Shown piece by piece: positions 1 through 7,701 of a DNA stretch of 31,558 nt (position 1 is its first letter; every line of letters begins with the position of its first letter). The translations under genes were made by a program, and so were the position numbers. This DNA comes from JANLSO01 sp031362405 (GTDB taxonomy: Bacteria > Actinomycetota > Thermoleophilia > Miltoncostaeales > Miltoncostaeaceae). The notes beneath the pieces are model-generated. The model made no database searches, was not told where the DNA came from, and saw only the letters and a list, made by a program, of their open reading frames with translations. The stretch covers positions 1 to 31,558 of the forward strand of contig JANLSO010000134.1 of NCBI GenBank assembly GCA_031362405.1, given 5' to 3'.

Positions 1-42
1 GTGCCAGGCACCGATCTGTGCACTCCGGGCGTAAGCCGGCTG

Positions 43-198
43 ATGGAGGGTCCCGGTCGCATCGCCGACGTGCTGATCCTGTTGACCGTTCTCCCTCTCA
101 TCGCCGCCACGGTGGCGTTCGCGCTCACCGGGATTTCGCGAGGGCTACGGCCCGACCGAGAACGCCATCGAGCATGGGCGGCGTCAGCCGGCCCGTGA
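43..198 (+). CDS. possible small membrane protein (51 aa)
   Basis: A short open frame with one hydrophobic stretch (about residues 9-29, rich in Leu, Val, Ile and Ala) followed by an Arg-rich tail, as in a single-pass membrane peptide with a cytoplasmic basic end. The frame stays open to base 1 with a GTG there, so the gene could start earlier or outside the window; I chose the ATG at 43. Its 3' end overlaps the convergent uracil-DNA glycosylase gene by 74 bp, which weakens the call. No family is recognised. It may be the end of a gene that begins before the window. Confidence 0.3.
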   Translation: MEGPGRIADVLILLTVLPLIAATVAFALTGISRGLRPDRERHRAWAASAGP

Positions 199-790
199 AC
201 GTATTCTGCTGGCTGGGGTGATAGCAGCCGAGGAGGGTTGCCGTTCCGATGAGCTCTTCGGCGCCGTGGCCGAACTTCGGCCAGGGCCGGGGCGGCTCGA
301 GCGCTCGTAGGGTCTCCTGCCACGCCAGGCCGCCGAGGGCAACGATCACCTTCGGATGAAGCAGCGCCAGCTCGCGGACGAGGTAGGGCCGACAGGCGGT
401 TCGCTCATCGGGCGTGGGGGTGTTCCCGGGCGGGGCACAGCGGACGGCGGCGGTCATGCGGCAGCCGATCAGACGCAGGCCGTCGTCGGCCGCGATCGAG
501 GTCGGCTGTGAGGCCAGGCCGGCGCGGTGCATCCCGGCCACGAGGAAGTCGGCACTCCGGTCGCCCGTAAAGACGCGGCCGGTGCGGTTCGCACCGTGAG
601 CCGCTGGAGCCAGCCCGACGATCAGAATCGGCGCCGGGTCGTCACCGAAGCTCGGGATCGGCCGCGCCCAGTAGGTGTCATCGCGGAAAGATTTGCGCTT
701 CTCACGGCCGACCTGCTCGCGCCACTCGACGAGCCGTGCGCAGGCGCGGCAGGTGACGATCTCGGCGTCCAGGGCGGCGAGGCTTTCCAC
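125..790 (-). CDS. uracil-DNA glycosylase, family 5 (UDGb type)
   Basis: Base-excision repair enzyme that removes uracil, and in this family often other deaminated bases, from DNA. The 221-aa protein carries the family 5 active-site motif GLAPAAHGANRTGR (59-72), which lacks the catalytic polar residue of families 1-2, and the second motif HPSQQNT (191-197). Four cysteines (C14, C17, C118, C133) are spaced as the ligands of the [4Fe-4S] cluster found in family 4/5 glycosylases. The start is GTG at 790. The coding-like fragment upstream ends 33 bp before it on the same strand, so the two could once have been one unit. A GC-rich genome prone to cytosine deamination is a natural place for this enzyme. 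Family assignment is confident; the substrate range is not visible. Confidence 0.9.
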   Translation of the reverse strand: MESLAALDAEIVTCRACARLVEWREQVGREKRKSFRDDTYWARPIPSFGDDPAPILIVGLAPAAHGANRTGRVFTGDRSADFLVAGMHRAGLASQPTSIAADDGLRLIGCRMTAAVRCAPPGNTPTPDERTACRPYLVRELALLHPKVIVALGGLAWQETLRALEPPRPWPKFGHGAEELIGTATLLGCYHPSQQNTFTGRLTPPMLDGVLGRAVALAKSR

Positions 791-823
791 CCCGCAGAGC
801 CTCGCACGCCACCGATGGGCTCG

Positions 824-1146
824 CTACGCAATGACCATCGAGAAGGCGACGTTCTCAAGGCGAAGCTCGTGCCGTCGGGGTCCAGGAGGGCAATCAGCCA
901 CTTGGTGCAGGCGGGGCACAGAATCGCGCCGGGGATACTCACCAGCCGCGCCACGTTGACGGTGTTCACCGCGTCCGACAGGTCAGGTGTGACGACAACG
1001 GTGGGCGTCGAGACCGCCGCGGACAGGGTCGAGCGCGCCGCCACCGAGCCCTGCCCGGACGGCGCGATCGGACGATCGGTGCAGCCGGGCCGAGAGGAGG
1101 GTGCCGTCGATGGAGTAAAGAATCGGGGCTCGGGGGAAACGGCCAC
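824..1146 (-). pseudogene. possible frameshifted small gene, unknown product
   Basis: The roughly 400-bp gap between the glycosylase and lysA has no intact gene, but the minus strand looks coding. From about 1000 to 858 one frame has high third-position GC and reads sensibly, including a CPAC pair of cysteines and LDPDGTSFAL. Near 855 that codon bias moves to the neighbouring frame, which reads ENVAFSMVIA and stops at 824-826, only 33 bp before the glycosylase start. This fits a small gene with a one-base deletion, either real decay or an assembly error. The 5' end is uncertain: 1146 is the first ATG of the main frame, but the bias there is ambiguous. No family is recognised. Confidence 0.3.
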
Positions 1147-1174
1147 TGCGCTCCGAGAATAGTGCCCTGTCTGG

Positions 1175-1191
1175 TACCTTCCGCCACCGAA
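1175..1191 (+). promoter_or_regulatory. putative leaderless promoter of lysA
   Basis: TGG-TACCTT (hexamer 1175-1180) resembles an extended -10 element and ends 10 nt before the lysA ATG at 1191. Transcription would start at or within a few bases of the ATG, leaving no room for a Shine-Dalgarno site, and none is seen. No convincing -35 hexamer lies at 16-18 bp. Confidence 0.45.
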
Positions 1192-2495
1192 TGCTGGCTC
1201 TCGAACAGGTCCTTCCCCCTTCCGCGAAGGTCACCTCCTCGGGCCACCTGTCGGTCGGTGGGTGCGACCTCGTCGAACTCGCCGAGGAGCACGGCACGCC
1301 CCTGGTGGTCTACGACGAGGGGGCTCTTCGGGCCACCGCGCGTGCGTTTCGCGAGGCCTTTGCGGCCAACGCGCCCGACAGTGAGGTCATCTACGCCAGC
1401 AAGGCCTACTTCGGCCTGGCGATGCTGAAGCTCGCGTTGGAGGAGGGCCTGTCGGTCGATGTTGCCTCCGGAGGTGAGTTGCACGCGGCCCTTGCCGCCG
1501 GCTTCCCCCCCGAGCGCATCCACATGCACGGCAACAACAAGGACGCCCGCGAGGTCGGGGAGCTGCTCGATGCCGGCGTCGGCCATGTGATCGTCGATGG
1601 AATCGATGAGATCGCCCTCATCGACCGCGAGGCCGCGGCACGCGGGGTGGTCCAGAAAGTGCTTTTGCGGATCACTCCCGGGGTCAAGCCGTCGACACAC
1701 AGCTACATCTCGACCGGTCAGGTCGACTCGAAGTTCGGCTTTCCGCTCGGCGAGGGCCTTGCCCGTCAGGGTGTCGAAACGGCCCGGGGCGCGGCCCACC
1801 TGGATTTCGTCGGCCTGCATGTTCACCTGGGCTCGCAGCTGTTCGACCTGCAGGTGTTTCCTGCGGCGGCCGAGATCCTCGCCGACTTCGCGGTCGAGGT
1901 CGGAGCCGACGACATCACGATCATGGACATCGGCGGCGGCCTCGGAATCGCGTACACGGCGGCCGACCAACCACCGTCGATCGAGACCTTCGCCGAGACA
2001 CTCGTCGACGCCGTCCGCGAGTCGTGGAGCCGCCGTGGCCTGGCGATGCCTCGGGTACTCACCGAGCCGGGCCGCTCGCTGGTCGGCCGTGCGGGCGTCA
2101 CCCTCTACCGCGTGGGCGGCATCAAGACGATCCCGGGCGTCCGCACCTACGCGTCGGTCGATGGCGGGATGAGCGACCTCCTGCGGCCTATGCTCTACGG
2201 CGCCGTCTACGAGCCGCTATTGGCCAACCGCGCCGATGCCGAGCGGACCTCCGTCGTGCGCCTGGTCGGTAAGCACTGCGAGAGCGGTGACGTGCTCGTC
2301 GGCGAGGCCCATCTTCCCCCGCTGGAGGTGGGTGACCTCGTCTGCCTCCCGGCGACCGGGGCGTACGGCGTCTCGATGGCCTCGAATTACAACGGGCAGC
2401 CGCGTCCTGCGGTGGTGTTCGTCGACAACGGACGCTCGCGTCTTGTGACCCGCCGCGAGACGTACGCCGAGATCATCGCCCGCGACATCAGATGA
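1191..2495 (+). CDS. lysA: diaminopimelate decarboxylase
   Basis: PLP-dependent enzyme that decarboxylates meso-diaminopimelate to L-lysine, the last step of lysine synthesis. At 434 aa it has the usual family length. Visible landmarks are the Schiff-base lysine K71 in YASKAYF, the barrel motif HVHLGSQL, the glycine-rich phosphate-binding DIGGGLGIAY, the EPGRSLV segment, and the C-terminal CESGD (active-site Cys/Glu contributed across the dimer) and YNGQPRP. It is the first gene of a plus-strand block, and its stop overlaps the thrB start by 4 bp. Together with the DAP-type murE at the far end of the window it implies DAP-containing peptidoglycan. The first-ATG start fits the nearby -10 element. 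Confidence 0.96.
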   Translation: MLALEQVLPPSAKVTSSGHLSVGGCDLVELAEEHGTPLVVYDEGALRATARAFREAFAANAPDSEVIYASKAYFGLAMLKLALEEGLSVDVASGGELHAALAAGFPPERIHMHGNNKDAREVGELLDAGVGHVIVDGIDEIALIDREAAARGVVQKVLLRITPGVKPSTHSYISTGQVDSKFGFPLGEGLARQGVETARGAAHLDFVGLHVHLGSQLFDLQVFPAAAEILADFAVEVGADDITIMDIGGGLGIAYTAADQPPSIETFAETLVDAVRESWSRRGLAMPRVLTEPGRSLVGRAGVTLYRVGGIKTIPGVRTYASVDGGMSDLLRPMLYGAVYEPLLANRADAERTSVVRLVGKHCESGDVLVGEAHLPPLEVGDLVCLPATGAYGVSMASNYNGQPRPAVVFVDNGRSRLVTRRETYAEIIARDIR

Positions 2496-3439
2496 CCGAC
2501 TCCGTCGGCGAGGCCCGGCCCGAGTCGCTGATCATCAGCGCCCCGGCGACCTCGGCCAACCTGGGCCCAGGCTTTGATTCGCTGGCGGTCGCCCTCGACA
2601 TCACAAACGCGGTGGTCATCACGCGCCGCCCCGGGCCTCTCGCGCTTCGCGTCACGGGGGAGGGGGCCGGCGAGATTCCCGGTGACGCCTCGAACCTCGT
2701 GTGCCAGGCGATTGCTCTCGGGCTTCCGAGCCTCGACGGCCTCGACATCGAGTGCAAGAACCGTATTCCGCTGGGGCGGGGTTTGGGTTCGTCGGCGGCG
2801 GCCGTCTGCGCGGGCCTCGTCGCCGCGAACGCGCTCGGCAGGCTGCGCTGGAGCCCCGGCGACATCCTCGAGCGTGCCGTGAGCCTCGAAGGGCACGCCG
2901 ACAACGCGGCGGCCTGCCTCGACGGTGGTCTCGTTGCCGTCGCACCGGGGCCCGAGGTGCAGCACATCGACATTCCCGAGGGCTTGGCGTTCGTCGCGGT
3001 GATCCCGGGCGTGCGCGTCGCCACCGACGTTGCGCGCAAAGCTCTACCGGCAACCGTTCCCCTGGGTGATGCTGCCCACACCGTGGCCCACGCGATCGGG
3101 CTCGCCTTGGCGCTCGCGGCCGGTCGCCTCGATGACATCGGTACTCATCTCACGGATCACCTCCACGAGCCCTACCGTGCGGCCTCGGTTCCCGGTCTCG
3201 ATGCGCTGCGGGGGCTCGCCGGATCTCATGGCTGCCTGGGTGTGACGATCTCTGGCTCCGGGCCCAGCGTGCTGCTGTGGTGCCGTGCCGAGGCCGCCGA
3301 CGAGGTCGCGGGCGCCGCGACGAGCGCCCTGGGGGCGGGCGCCGCCGATGCAGTGGTCCGCGTGAGTCGGATTGCCCCGGTCGGGTGCCGCGCGCGGTGG
3401 ACCAGCGCCGACGGGCGGCTCGAGCGGTCGATCGGGTGA
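2492..3439 (+). CDS. thrB: homoserine kinase
   Basis: GHMP-family kinase that phosphorylates L-homoserine with ATP in threonine synthesis. The 315-aa protein has the three GHMP motifs: the N-terminal SAPATSANLGPGFDS (16-30), the glycine-rich P-loop PLGRGLGSSAA (93-103) and the C-terminal ISGSGPS. The ATG overlaps the lysA stop by 4 bp (ATGA), and its own stop overlaps the next GTG by 4 bp, so translation of lysA, thrB and the DHPS-like gene is probably coupled. In many actinomycetes thrB lies with hom and thrC; here those partners are absent and lysA is the neighbour, so the aspartate-family genes are split differently. Identification is secure. Confidence 0.95.
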   Translation: MTDSVGEARPESLIISAPATSANLGPGFDSLAVALDITNAVVITRRPGPLALRVTGEGAGEIPGDASNLVCQAIALGLPSLDGLDIECKNRIPLGRGLGSSAAAVCAGLVAANALGRLRWSPGDILERAVSLEGHADNAAACLDGGLVAVAPGPEVQHIDIPEGLAFVAVIPGVRVATDVARKALPATVPLGDAAHTVAHAIGLALALAAGRLDDIGTHLTDHLHEPYRAASVPGLDALRGLAGSHGCLGVTISGSGPSVLLWCRAEAADEVAGAATSALGAGAADAVVRVSRIAPVGCRARWTSADGRLERSIG

Positions 3440-4299
3440 GCGGGCTCGTCTGGCGACACGCCGCCGGCACCCTCGACTGTGCGAACGGGCACCTGGTCGG
3501 CATCGTCAACGCAACGCCTGATTCGTTCACCGATGAGGGCCGCCACTTCGGCACCGACGCGTCGGTCGCCCATGGCGAGCGGTTGGCTGGTGAGGGAGCG
3601 AGCATCGTCGAGGTGGGTGGCGAGAGCCTGCGGTTCTCGGATCACACCGATGTTGCCAAGGAGATCGCCCGGGTCGTGCCCGTGATCGAGCGACTCGTCG
3701 CGCGTCTCGACGTGCCGGTCGCGATCGACACCTTCAAGCCCGAGGTCGCCGACGCCGCCATCGCGGCCGGTGCGTCGATCCTCAACGACCCGACCGGCCT
3801 GCGCGAGCCCGAGATGACCCGCATCGCCGCCCATACCGGGGTCGGGGTCGTCCTGACCCACTTTTTCGGGGAGCCGAAGGTCCGGCCCGAGAGCTACCCC
3901 GATGTCGATGTGCCGGAGGCGATTCTCGCGTGGGGCCGCGAAGCGCTCGCCACAGCGATCGCGGCCGGGATCAACCCGGAATGCATCGTCATCGACCCCG
4001 GCGTCGGTCTTGGGAAATCACCTGCCCAAGACCTCGACCTGCTCAACCGCATCGACGAGATCGCCGATCTCGAGCGGCCGGTTTTCGTTCCGATCTCCAA
4101 CAAGAAGGTTCTCGGTGCGGTCACCGGGCGTGAAGCCAAAGACCGCCAGGCTCCGACGGCTGCCGGCGTCACGTGGTGCCGAATCCTTGGCGCGCGGATC
4201 TTCCGCGTCCACGACGTCGCCTTCATGCGCGACGTGCTCGTAATGACCGAAGCCCTCTTGGCCGGGACCGTCGACGGCTGGCGCGACGTGGCCAAGTAG
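3436..4299 (+). CDS. folP: dihydropteroate synthase family protein
   Basis: TIM-barrel enzyme of the DHPS family, which joins p-aminobenzoate to 6-hydroxymethyl-7,8-dihydropterin pyrophosphate in folate synthesis. From the GTG at 3436 (4-bp overlap with thrB) it is 287 aa. Retained motifs: NATPDSF (25-31), D98 in IDTF, N117-D118, DPGVGLGK (187-194) and the C-terminal RVHD (257-260 region). Two key loops differ from the norm: the usual ESTRPGA loop reads ESLRFSDH (63-70, Thr lost, Arg kept), and the usual SRKS reads SNKK (221-224, Arg lost, Lys kept). It may be a true but divergent FolP or a paralogue with another role, as noted for some actinobacterial second copies. No other folate gene is in the window. 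Confidence 0.82.
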   Translation: MSGLVWRHAAGTLDCANGHLVGIVNATPDSFTDEGRHFGTDASVAHGERLAGEGASIVEVGGESLRFSDHTDVAKEIARVVPVIERLVARLDVPVAIDTFKPEVADAAIAAGASILNDPTGLREPEMTRIAAHTGVGVVLTHFFGEPKVRPESYPDVDVPEAILAWGREALATAIAAGINPECIVIDPGVGLGKSPAQDLDLLNRIDEIADLERPVFVPISNKKVLGAVTGREAKDRQAPTAAGVTWCRILGARIFRVHDVAFMRDVLVMTEALLAGTVDGWRDVAK

Positions 4300-4309
4300 G
4301 TCGCTGCGG

Positions 4310-4315
4310 TATCCT
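4310..4315 (+). promoter_or_regulatory. possible -10 element upstream of tal
   Basis: TATCCT in the 64-bp gap between the DHPS-like gene and tal is the only promoter-like hexamer there. A GGAAGGA Shine-Dalgarno stretch follows near 4350, so a message starting here would have a normal short leader. No clear -35 box is seen; read-through from upstream is equally possible. Confidence 0.3.
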
Positions 4316-4363
4316 GGCAACGCGCGTGGGGGCTCTCCCGCCAGACATCGGAAGGACGACGCC

Positions 4364-5020
4364 GTGAAGCTTTTCGTCGATACCGCAGACATCAACGACA
4401 TCGAGACCATCGCCCAGTGGGGCGTGCTCGCGGGTGTCACCACCAACCCCAGCCTGCTCAACGCGGTGGACGGTGACCCCGACGACATCTACCGTCGCAT
4501 CTGCGAGCTGGTCAGGGGCCCGGTATCGGCTGAGGTTGTCGCCGAGTCGCGCGGCGAGATGATCGACGAGGGCGTTCGGTTGGCCGCGATCCACGAGCAC
4601 ATCGTGGTGAAGCTGCCGACCAGCGCCGAGGGCCTCGCCGCCACGGCGGTGCTGGCCTCAAAGGGAATCCGCGTCAATATGACGCTCTGCTTCACCGCCC
4701 CTCAGGCCCTGCTCGCGGCGGCATCCGGCGCCGCGTTCGTGTCACCGTTCGTCGGCCGTTACGACGACATCGGCAACAACGGCCTCGAGGCCCTGCGCGA
4801 GATCGTCGAGGCGTTGATGGCCTCGCACTACGACACCGAGGTTCTGGCCGCCTCGATCCGCACACCCGTCCAGGTGACGGAGGCCGCCCGTATGGGCGCC
4901 GACATCGCCACGATCCCACCGAAGGTCTTTTACCAAATGCTCCAGCACCCGCTCACGAACGCCGGTCTCGTCAAGTTCAATGAAGACGCGGCGGCCCGCA
5001 AGGCCCGCCAGGCAGGCTGA
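4364..5020 (+). CDS. tal: transaldolase, short (fructose-6-phosphate aldolase-like) type
   Basis: Class I aldolase of the pentose phosphate pathway that moves a dihydroxyacetone unit between sugar phosphates. The 218-aa length and layout match the short transaldolase/FSA group: MKLFVDTADI at the start, GVTTNPSLL (24-32), the Schiff-base lysine K83 in VVKLPTS, NMTLCFT, the phosphate-binding SPFVGRYDD segment, and a C-terminal PPKVFYQMLQHP. Start is GTG at 4364 with GGAAGGA about 7 nt upstream. It sits 5 bp before glpX, pairing two carbon-metabolism enzymes acting on fructose-6-phosphate. Whether it acts as transaldolase or F6P aldolase cannot be settled by eye. Confidence 0.92.
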   Translation: MKLFVDTADINDIETIAQWGVLAGVTTNPSLLNAVDGDPDDIYRRICELVRGPVSAEVVAESRGEMIDEGVRLAAIHEHIVVKLPTSAEGLAATAVLASKGIRVNMTLCFTAPQALLAAASGAAFVSPFVGRYDDIGNNGLEALREIVEALMASHYDTEVLAASIRTPVQVTEAARMGADIATIPPKVFYQMLQHPLTNAGLVKFNEDAAARKARQAG

Positions 5021-5025
5021 GCATC

Positions 5026-6009
5026 GTGGCAACGACTCCGCCGGCCGAGGCGACCGTTCCGGCGGTCGACTTCCTCAAAGTCACCGAACAGGCCGCGATC
5101 GCATCGGCACGCTGGCTCGGACGTGGCGACAATCATGCCGCAGATCAGGCGGCGGTCGATGCGATGCGGGAAGAGTTCGGAAAGCTCCCGATCACCGGTA
5201 CGGTGGTGATCGGTGAGGGCCAGAAAGACGAGGCCCCCGAGCTCTACGTCGGCGAGGTGCTCGGCACGGGCGGAATGCGCTGCGAGATCGCGGTCGATCC
5301 GCTCGAGGGAACCGACCTCGTTGCGCGCGGCGACAACGGTGCGGTGGCGATCTGCGTCGTCGGGCGACCCGGCGGAATCATGGCCGCGCCTGACATCTAC
5401 ATGCGCAAGATCTGCGTCGGGGCGACCGCAAAGGGGCGCGTCGACATCAACGCGCCGATGGAGGAAACCCTTGAGATCCTGGCGCGCTGCTATCAGCGTC
5501 GGGTCCGCGATCTCACGGTCGTCGTGCTCGACCGTCCCCGCCACCGGGAGCTGATTGACGAGATTCGGGCCGCCGGGGCACGGATCCGGTTGATCCCCGA
5601 CGGCGACATCACCGCCAGTATGTCGGTGGGTGTCCGCGGTACCGGCGACCACCTCTACGTCGGCATTGGCGGCTCGACCGAGGGCGTTATCACGGCCGCT
5701 GCTCTGGAATGTCTCGGTGGCGAGATCCAGGGCCAGATGTGGCCGCGCACCGACGAGGAGAAGGGCCGGCTCGCAGAGTACGGTCTCGACGACCCGACCA
5801 AGGTCCTGACGATCTCCGATCTGTGTCCCGGCCCCTTTTACGTGATCGCAACCGGGGTCACGGATGGAAGTCTGCTGAAGGGCGTACGGTATTTCGCAGA
5901 CGGGGCACGCACCCACTCGATCGTGATGGACCTCCAGGGCAACACGGTCCAGTTCATCGACACGATCCACATCCTCAGCCGCACCCTGATCCGCGAGATC
6001 CGTCTCTAA
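5026..6009 (+). CDS. glpX: fructose-1,6-bisphosphatase class II
   Basis: Gluconeogenic phosphatase that converts fructose-1,6-bisphosphate to fructose-6-phosphate. The 327-aa protein shows the class II signature: GDNHAAD with an early metal-binding acid (around D35-D40), IGEGQKDEAPELYVGE (62-77, E64), DPLEGTDL (91-98, D91/E94) and the later DGDITAS and GGSTEGVITAAA segments. Start GTG at 5026 follows the tal stop by 5 bp, so the two are almost certainly co-transcribed. In many actinomycetes GlpX is the only fructose bisphosphatase. Full length and confident. Confidence 0.95.
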   Translation: MATTPPAEATVPAVDFLKVTEQAAIASARWLGRGDNHAADQAAVDAMREEFGKLPITGTVVIGEGQKDEAPELYVGEVLGTGGMRCEIAVDPLEGTDLVARGDNGAVAICVVGRPGGIMAAPDIYMRKICVGATAKGRVDINAPMEETLEILARCYQRRVRDLTVVVLDRPRHRELIDEIRAAGARIRLIPDGDITASMSVGVRGTGDHLYVGIGGSTEGVITAAALECLGGEIQGQMWPRTDEEKGRLAEYGLDDPTKVLTISDLCPGPFYVIATGVTDGSLLKGVRYFADGARTHSIVMDLQGNTVQFIDTIHILSRTLIREIRL

Positions 6010-6030
6010 CCAAGGAGTCCGGGGGTTTCC

Positions 6031-6342
6031 ATGAGTGACGACGACAACGAGCTCCCCTTCAACTTTGCCTTCGGCGAGGGCGCCGGCGAGGAGTTCAAAG
6101 AGCGCCTCAAAGAGCTGATGCGGGCCCAGAAGGAGGCAATGGACGAAATGCAGGCCGAGTCGGGCGGCCAGATCGCCGCCGTCGACCGCTGGCAGATCAT
6201 CTCGCGGGCGGTCGACCTCGCCGCCGCCGGTCTCGGCACACTCGGCCCACAGGCGAGCCCGGATGAGGCGGCCGATGCGATGGGCATCCTGTTCGCCCGC
6301 GCCATGACCGCCCTCCAGGGAGCCCTCCGCCCCTCGGCCTAA
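6031..6342 (+). CDS. small acidic conserved-looking protein, unknown function
   Basis: A 103-aa soluble protein with an acidic N-terminus (MSDDDNELPF), a Glu/Lys-rich helical segment (about residues 20-45) and an Ala/Gly-rich C-terminal half. No signal peptide, membrane helix or catalytic motif is seen. It starts 21 bp after glpX, with AAGGAG at 6013-6018 (12 nt from the ATG, rather far), and is followed directly by a perfect palindrome that probably ends the transcript. It is therefore likely the last gene of the lysA-glpX block. Family not recognised; the high third-position GC supports it as a real gene. Confidence 0.75.
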   Translation: MSDDDNELPFNFAFGEGAGEEFKERLKELMRAQKEAMDEMQAESGGQIAAVDRWQIISRAVDLAAAGLGTLGPQASPDEAADAMGILFARAMTALQGALRPSA

Positions 6343-6351
6343 AGAAGAGCT

Positions 6352-6375
6352 ACGCCGCGGGAATTCCCGCGGCGT
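6352..6375. terminator. 24-bp perfect palindrome, probable transcription terminator
   Basis: Twelve bases from ACGCCGCG to GGAA are followed at once by their exact reverse complement (arms 6352-6363 and 6364-6375). RNA from either strand would fold into a very stable, GC-rich hairpin. It lies 9 bp after the last gene of the plus-strand block. There is no U-tract, as is common for terminators in high-GC actinomycetes. It could also be a protein-binding site. Confidence 0.6.
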
Positions 6376-6404
6376 TCCGGGCTGAGCGCACAGGGGTTCG
6401 AAGT

Positions 6405-6428
6405 GGCGGTGATCGGTTCTTCACCGCC
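6405..6428. repeat. inverted repeat (8-bp arms, 8-nt loop)
   Basis: GGCGGTGA (6405-6412) and TCACCGCC (6421-6428) form a perfect stem around an 8-nt loop, 30 bp beyond the larger palindrome. It may be a backup terminator or belong to the regulation of the decayed gene that follows. No U-tract is present. Confidence 0.4.
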
Positions 6429-6439
6429 GACCGGAAGGC

Positions 6440-6991
6440 CACGGGCATTTCACCGGGTCGGCGTGGACCGCGCCCAGGCCGATGGTCGAGGCCGGACGCG
6501 TCGAGGTGGTCGCCGAGGACTACATCACGGTCGTCGCGGCCGTGGCGGCGGAACTCGTTGCCACGGTGCAGCGAGTCGGGGTCGGGCCGCCTTCGGGTTG
6601 CTTGTCGACGACGGCCTTCCACTGACGCGGTCATTGCCGGGCTGCAGCAGGGCACTTTGGCGATCATCGTCGTGCTCCCTCTGTCGCCCATGGGGTGGCT
6701 GCGGAGTGGTCGCATCTGTTCCACGCCGGATGCTTCGGCGAGCTGGTGGCCGTGGTTGACCGTGCCCGCAATGTCATCCCAATCGCCGACGCCAGTTCGC
6801 CATGGTTGTGCGTCGCCGTGCACATCGTCTTCGACTTCCTCACCGATTTGCCCGACGCGACGGCCGGCATCTCCGGGCGATGCGAGATCCTGGCTGCGCT
6901 GGGATTCGTCCTGGCCAGCGGAATCGCGGCGGTCGTCAACGTCGCGCGTGGCGCCGTCGACCATCGTCGGCGCCGAACGAACGCTCAGTCA
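6440..6991 (+). pseudogene. decayed gene in shifting frames, probable membrane protein remnant
   Basis: The 680-bp gap between the terminator and the acetyltransferase has no intact gene, but three consecutive plus-strand stretches have coding-like codon use. About 6458-6600 reads VEVVAEDYITVVAAVAAELV and then stops (6623-6625). A different frame, about 6600-6690, reads DAVIAGLQQGTLAIIVVLPL. The first frame resumes from about 6694 with VAAEWSHLFHAGCFGELV, later TDLPDAT and LAALGFVLASGIAAVVNVA. Several segments are hydrophobic. Two compensating frameshifts in one ancestral gene explain this best. The true ends are unclear, and the last frame runs on into the neighbouring gene. No family recognised. 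Sequencing indels are the alternative. Confidence 0.45.
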
Positions 6992-7022
6992 GCAGCGATG
7001 CAGCGCAGCTGGCGATGGCCCT

Positions 7023-7688
7023 TCACGGAGCGCTACGCCCCTCGGCGGGGACGCCGGGGCCGAACATGTCGAGGCATCGATCGAGGCCGGCCACCGAGTA
7101 CCCCTCAGGGCACCACCACTCACCCGCATCGAGTCGCACCCGCTGCAGGTCGATGATGCGGCCGTCGCACGCGACCCGCTCGGTGCCGTCGTCGCGGTAT
7201 CCGATGCTGCGGCTGACGCCCAGGGAGGCGGCGTTATCGGTGTTCGCTTCCGAGCGGGCGATGTGTGCGCCCAGGTGATCGAACGCCAGGTGCAGCACGC
7301 CCATCCGGATCTGGCGTCCCCAGCCGCGCCCTCGTGCCGAGTCGAGCAGCCACGAGCCGGTGGCGACCTCCCGACACACCGGGAAGTCGGTGGCGCTGAG
7401 GTCGATGGAGCCGATCGGCTCGCGCTGTCCGTCGAGGAATACCGCCAGCTGCAGGCGCCACTTCTGAGGTGTCCATGCGGCGCGATGCCGCCAGTTCCAC
7501 GCCAGCAGGCCACGCTCGAACGCGGGGGAGGGGAGCATCGCCCACGGAGTGAGAAAGGCCGCGGTCTCGGGGGTGAGTAAATGTCCAACGGCCCGGCAGG
7601 CGAGCCGGTCGAGCTCGTCGTCGGTCGGTAGTCGCAGTACGAGGTCGGGGGTCTGCACGCGCAGTTCAAAGAGCGGCCAGCTCGTCAT
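7023..7688 (-). CDS. GNAT-family N-acetyltransferase (RimJ/RimL-like)
   Basis: A 221-aa protein of the GNAT fold, which transfers acetyl from acetyl-CoA to an amine, often a protein N-terminus or small molecule. N-terminal TPDLVLRLPTDDEL fits the first strand of RimJ/L-like members. The acetyl-CoA pyrophosphate loop appears as RGRGWGRQIR, followed by the usual helix, and SEANTDNAASLGVSRSIGYR is the typical late motif with the Asn-x-x-S pattern. I chose the ATG at 7688; a longer frame extends upstream through the neighbouring gene and is unlikely. It starts 13 bp after the coiled-coil gene and is probably in the same transcript. The substrate cannot be predicted. Confidence 0.85.
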   Translation of the reverse strand: MTSWPLFELRVQTPDLVLRLPTDDELDRLACRAVGHLLTPETAAFLTPWAMLPSPAFERGLLAWNWRHRAAWTPQKWRLQLAVFLDGQREPIGSIDLSATDFPVCREVATGSWLLDSARGRGWGRQIRMGVLHLAFDHLGAHIARSEANTDNAASLGVSRSIGYRDDGTERVACDGRIIDLQRVRLDAGEWWCPEGYSVAGLDRCLDMFGPGVPAEGRSAP

Positions 7689-7701
7689 GAGATCTCTACC
7701 C

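Noticed and set aside
4930..5970. Long minus-strand open frame opposite glpX
   Set aside because: GlpX motifs on the plus strand are complete, and the antisense frame has no start signal or known motif.
6391..6404. GGGTTCGAA resembling a tRNA T-loop
   Set aside because: No cloverleaf, anticodon arm or acceptor stem could be built around it.
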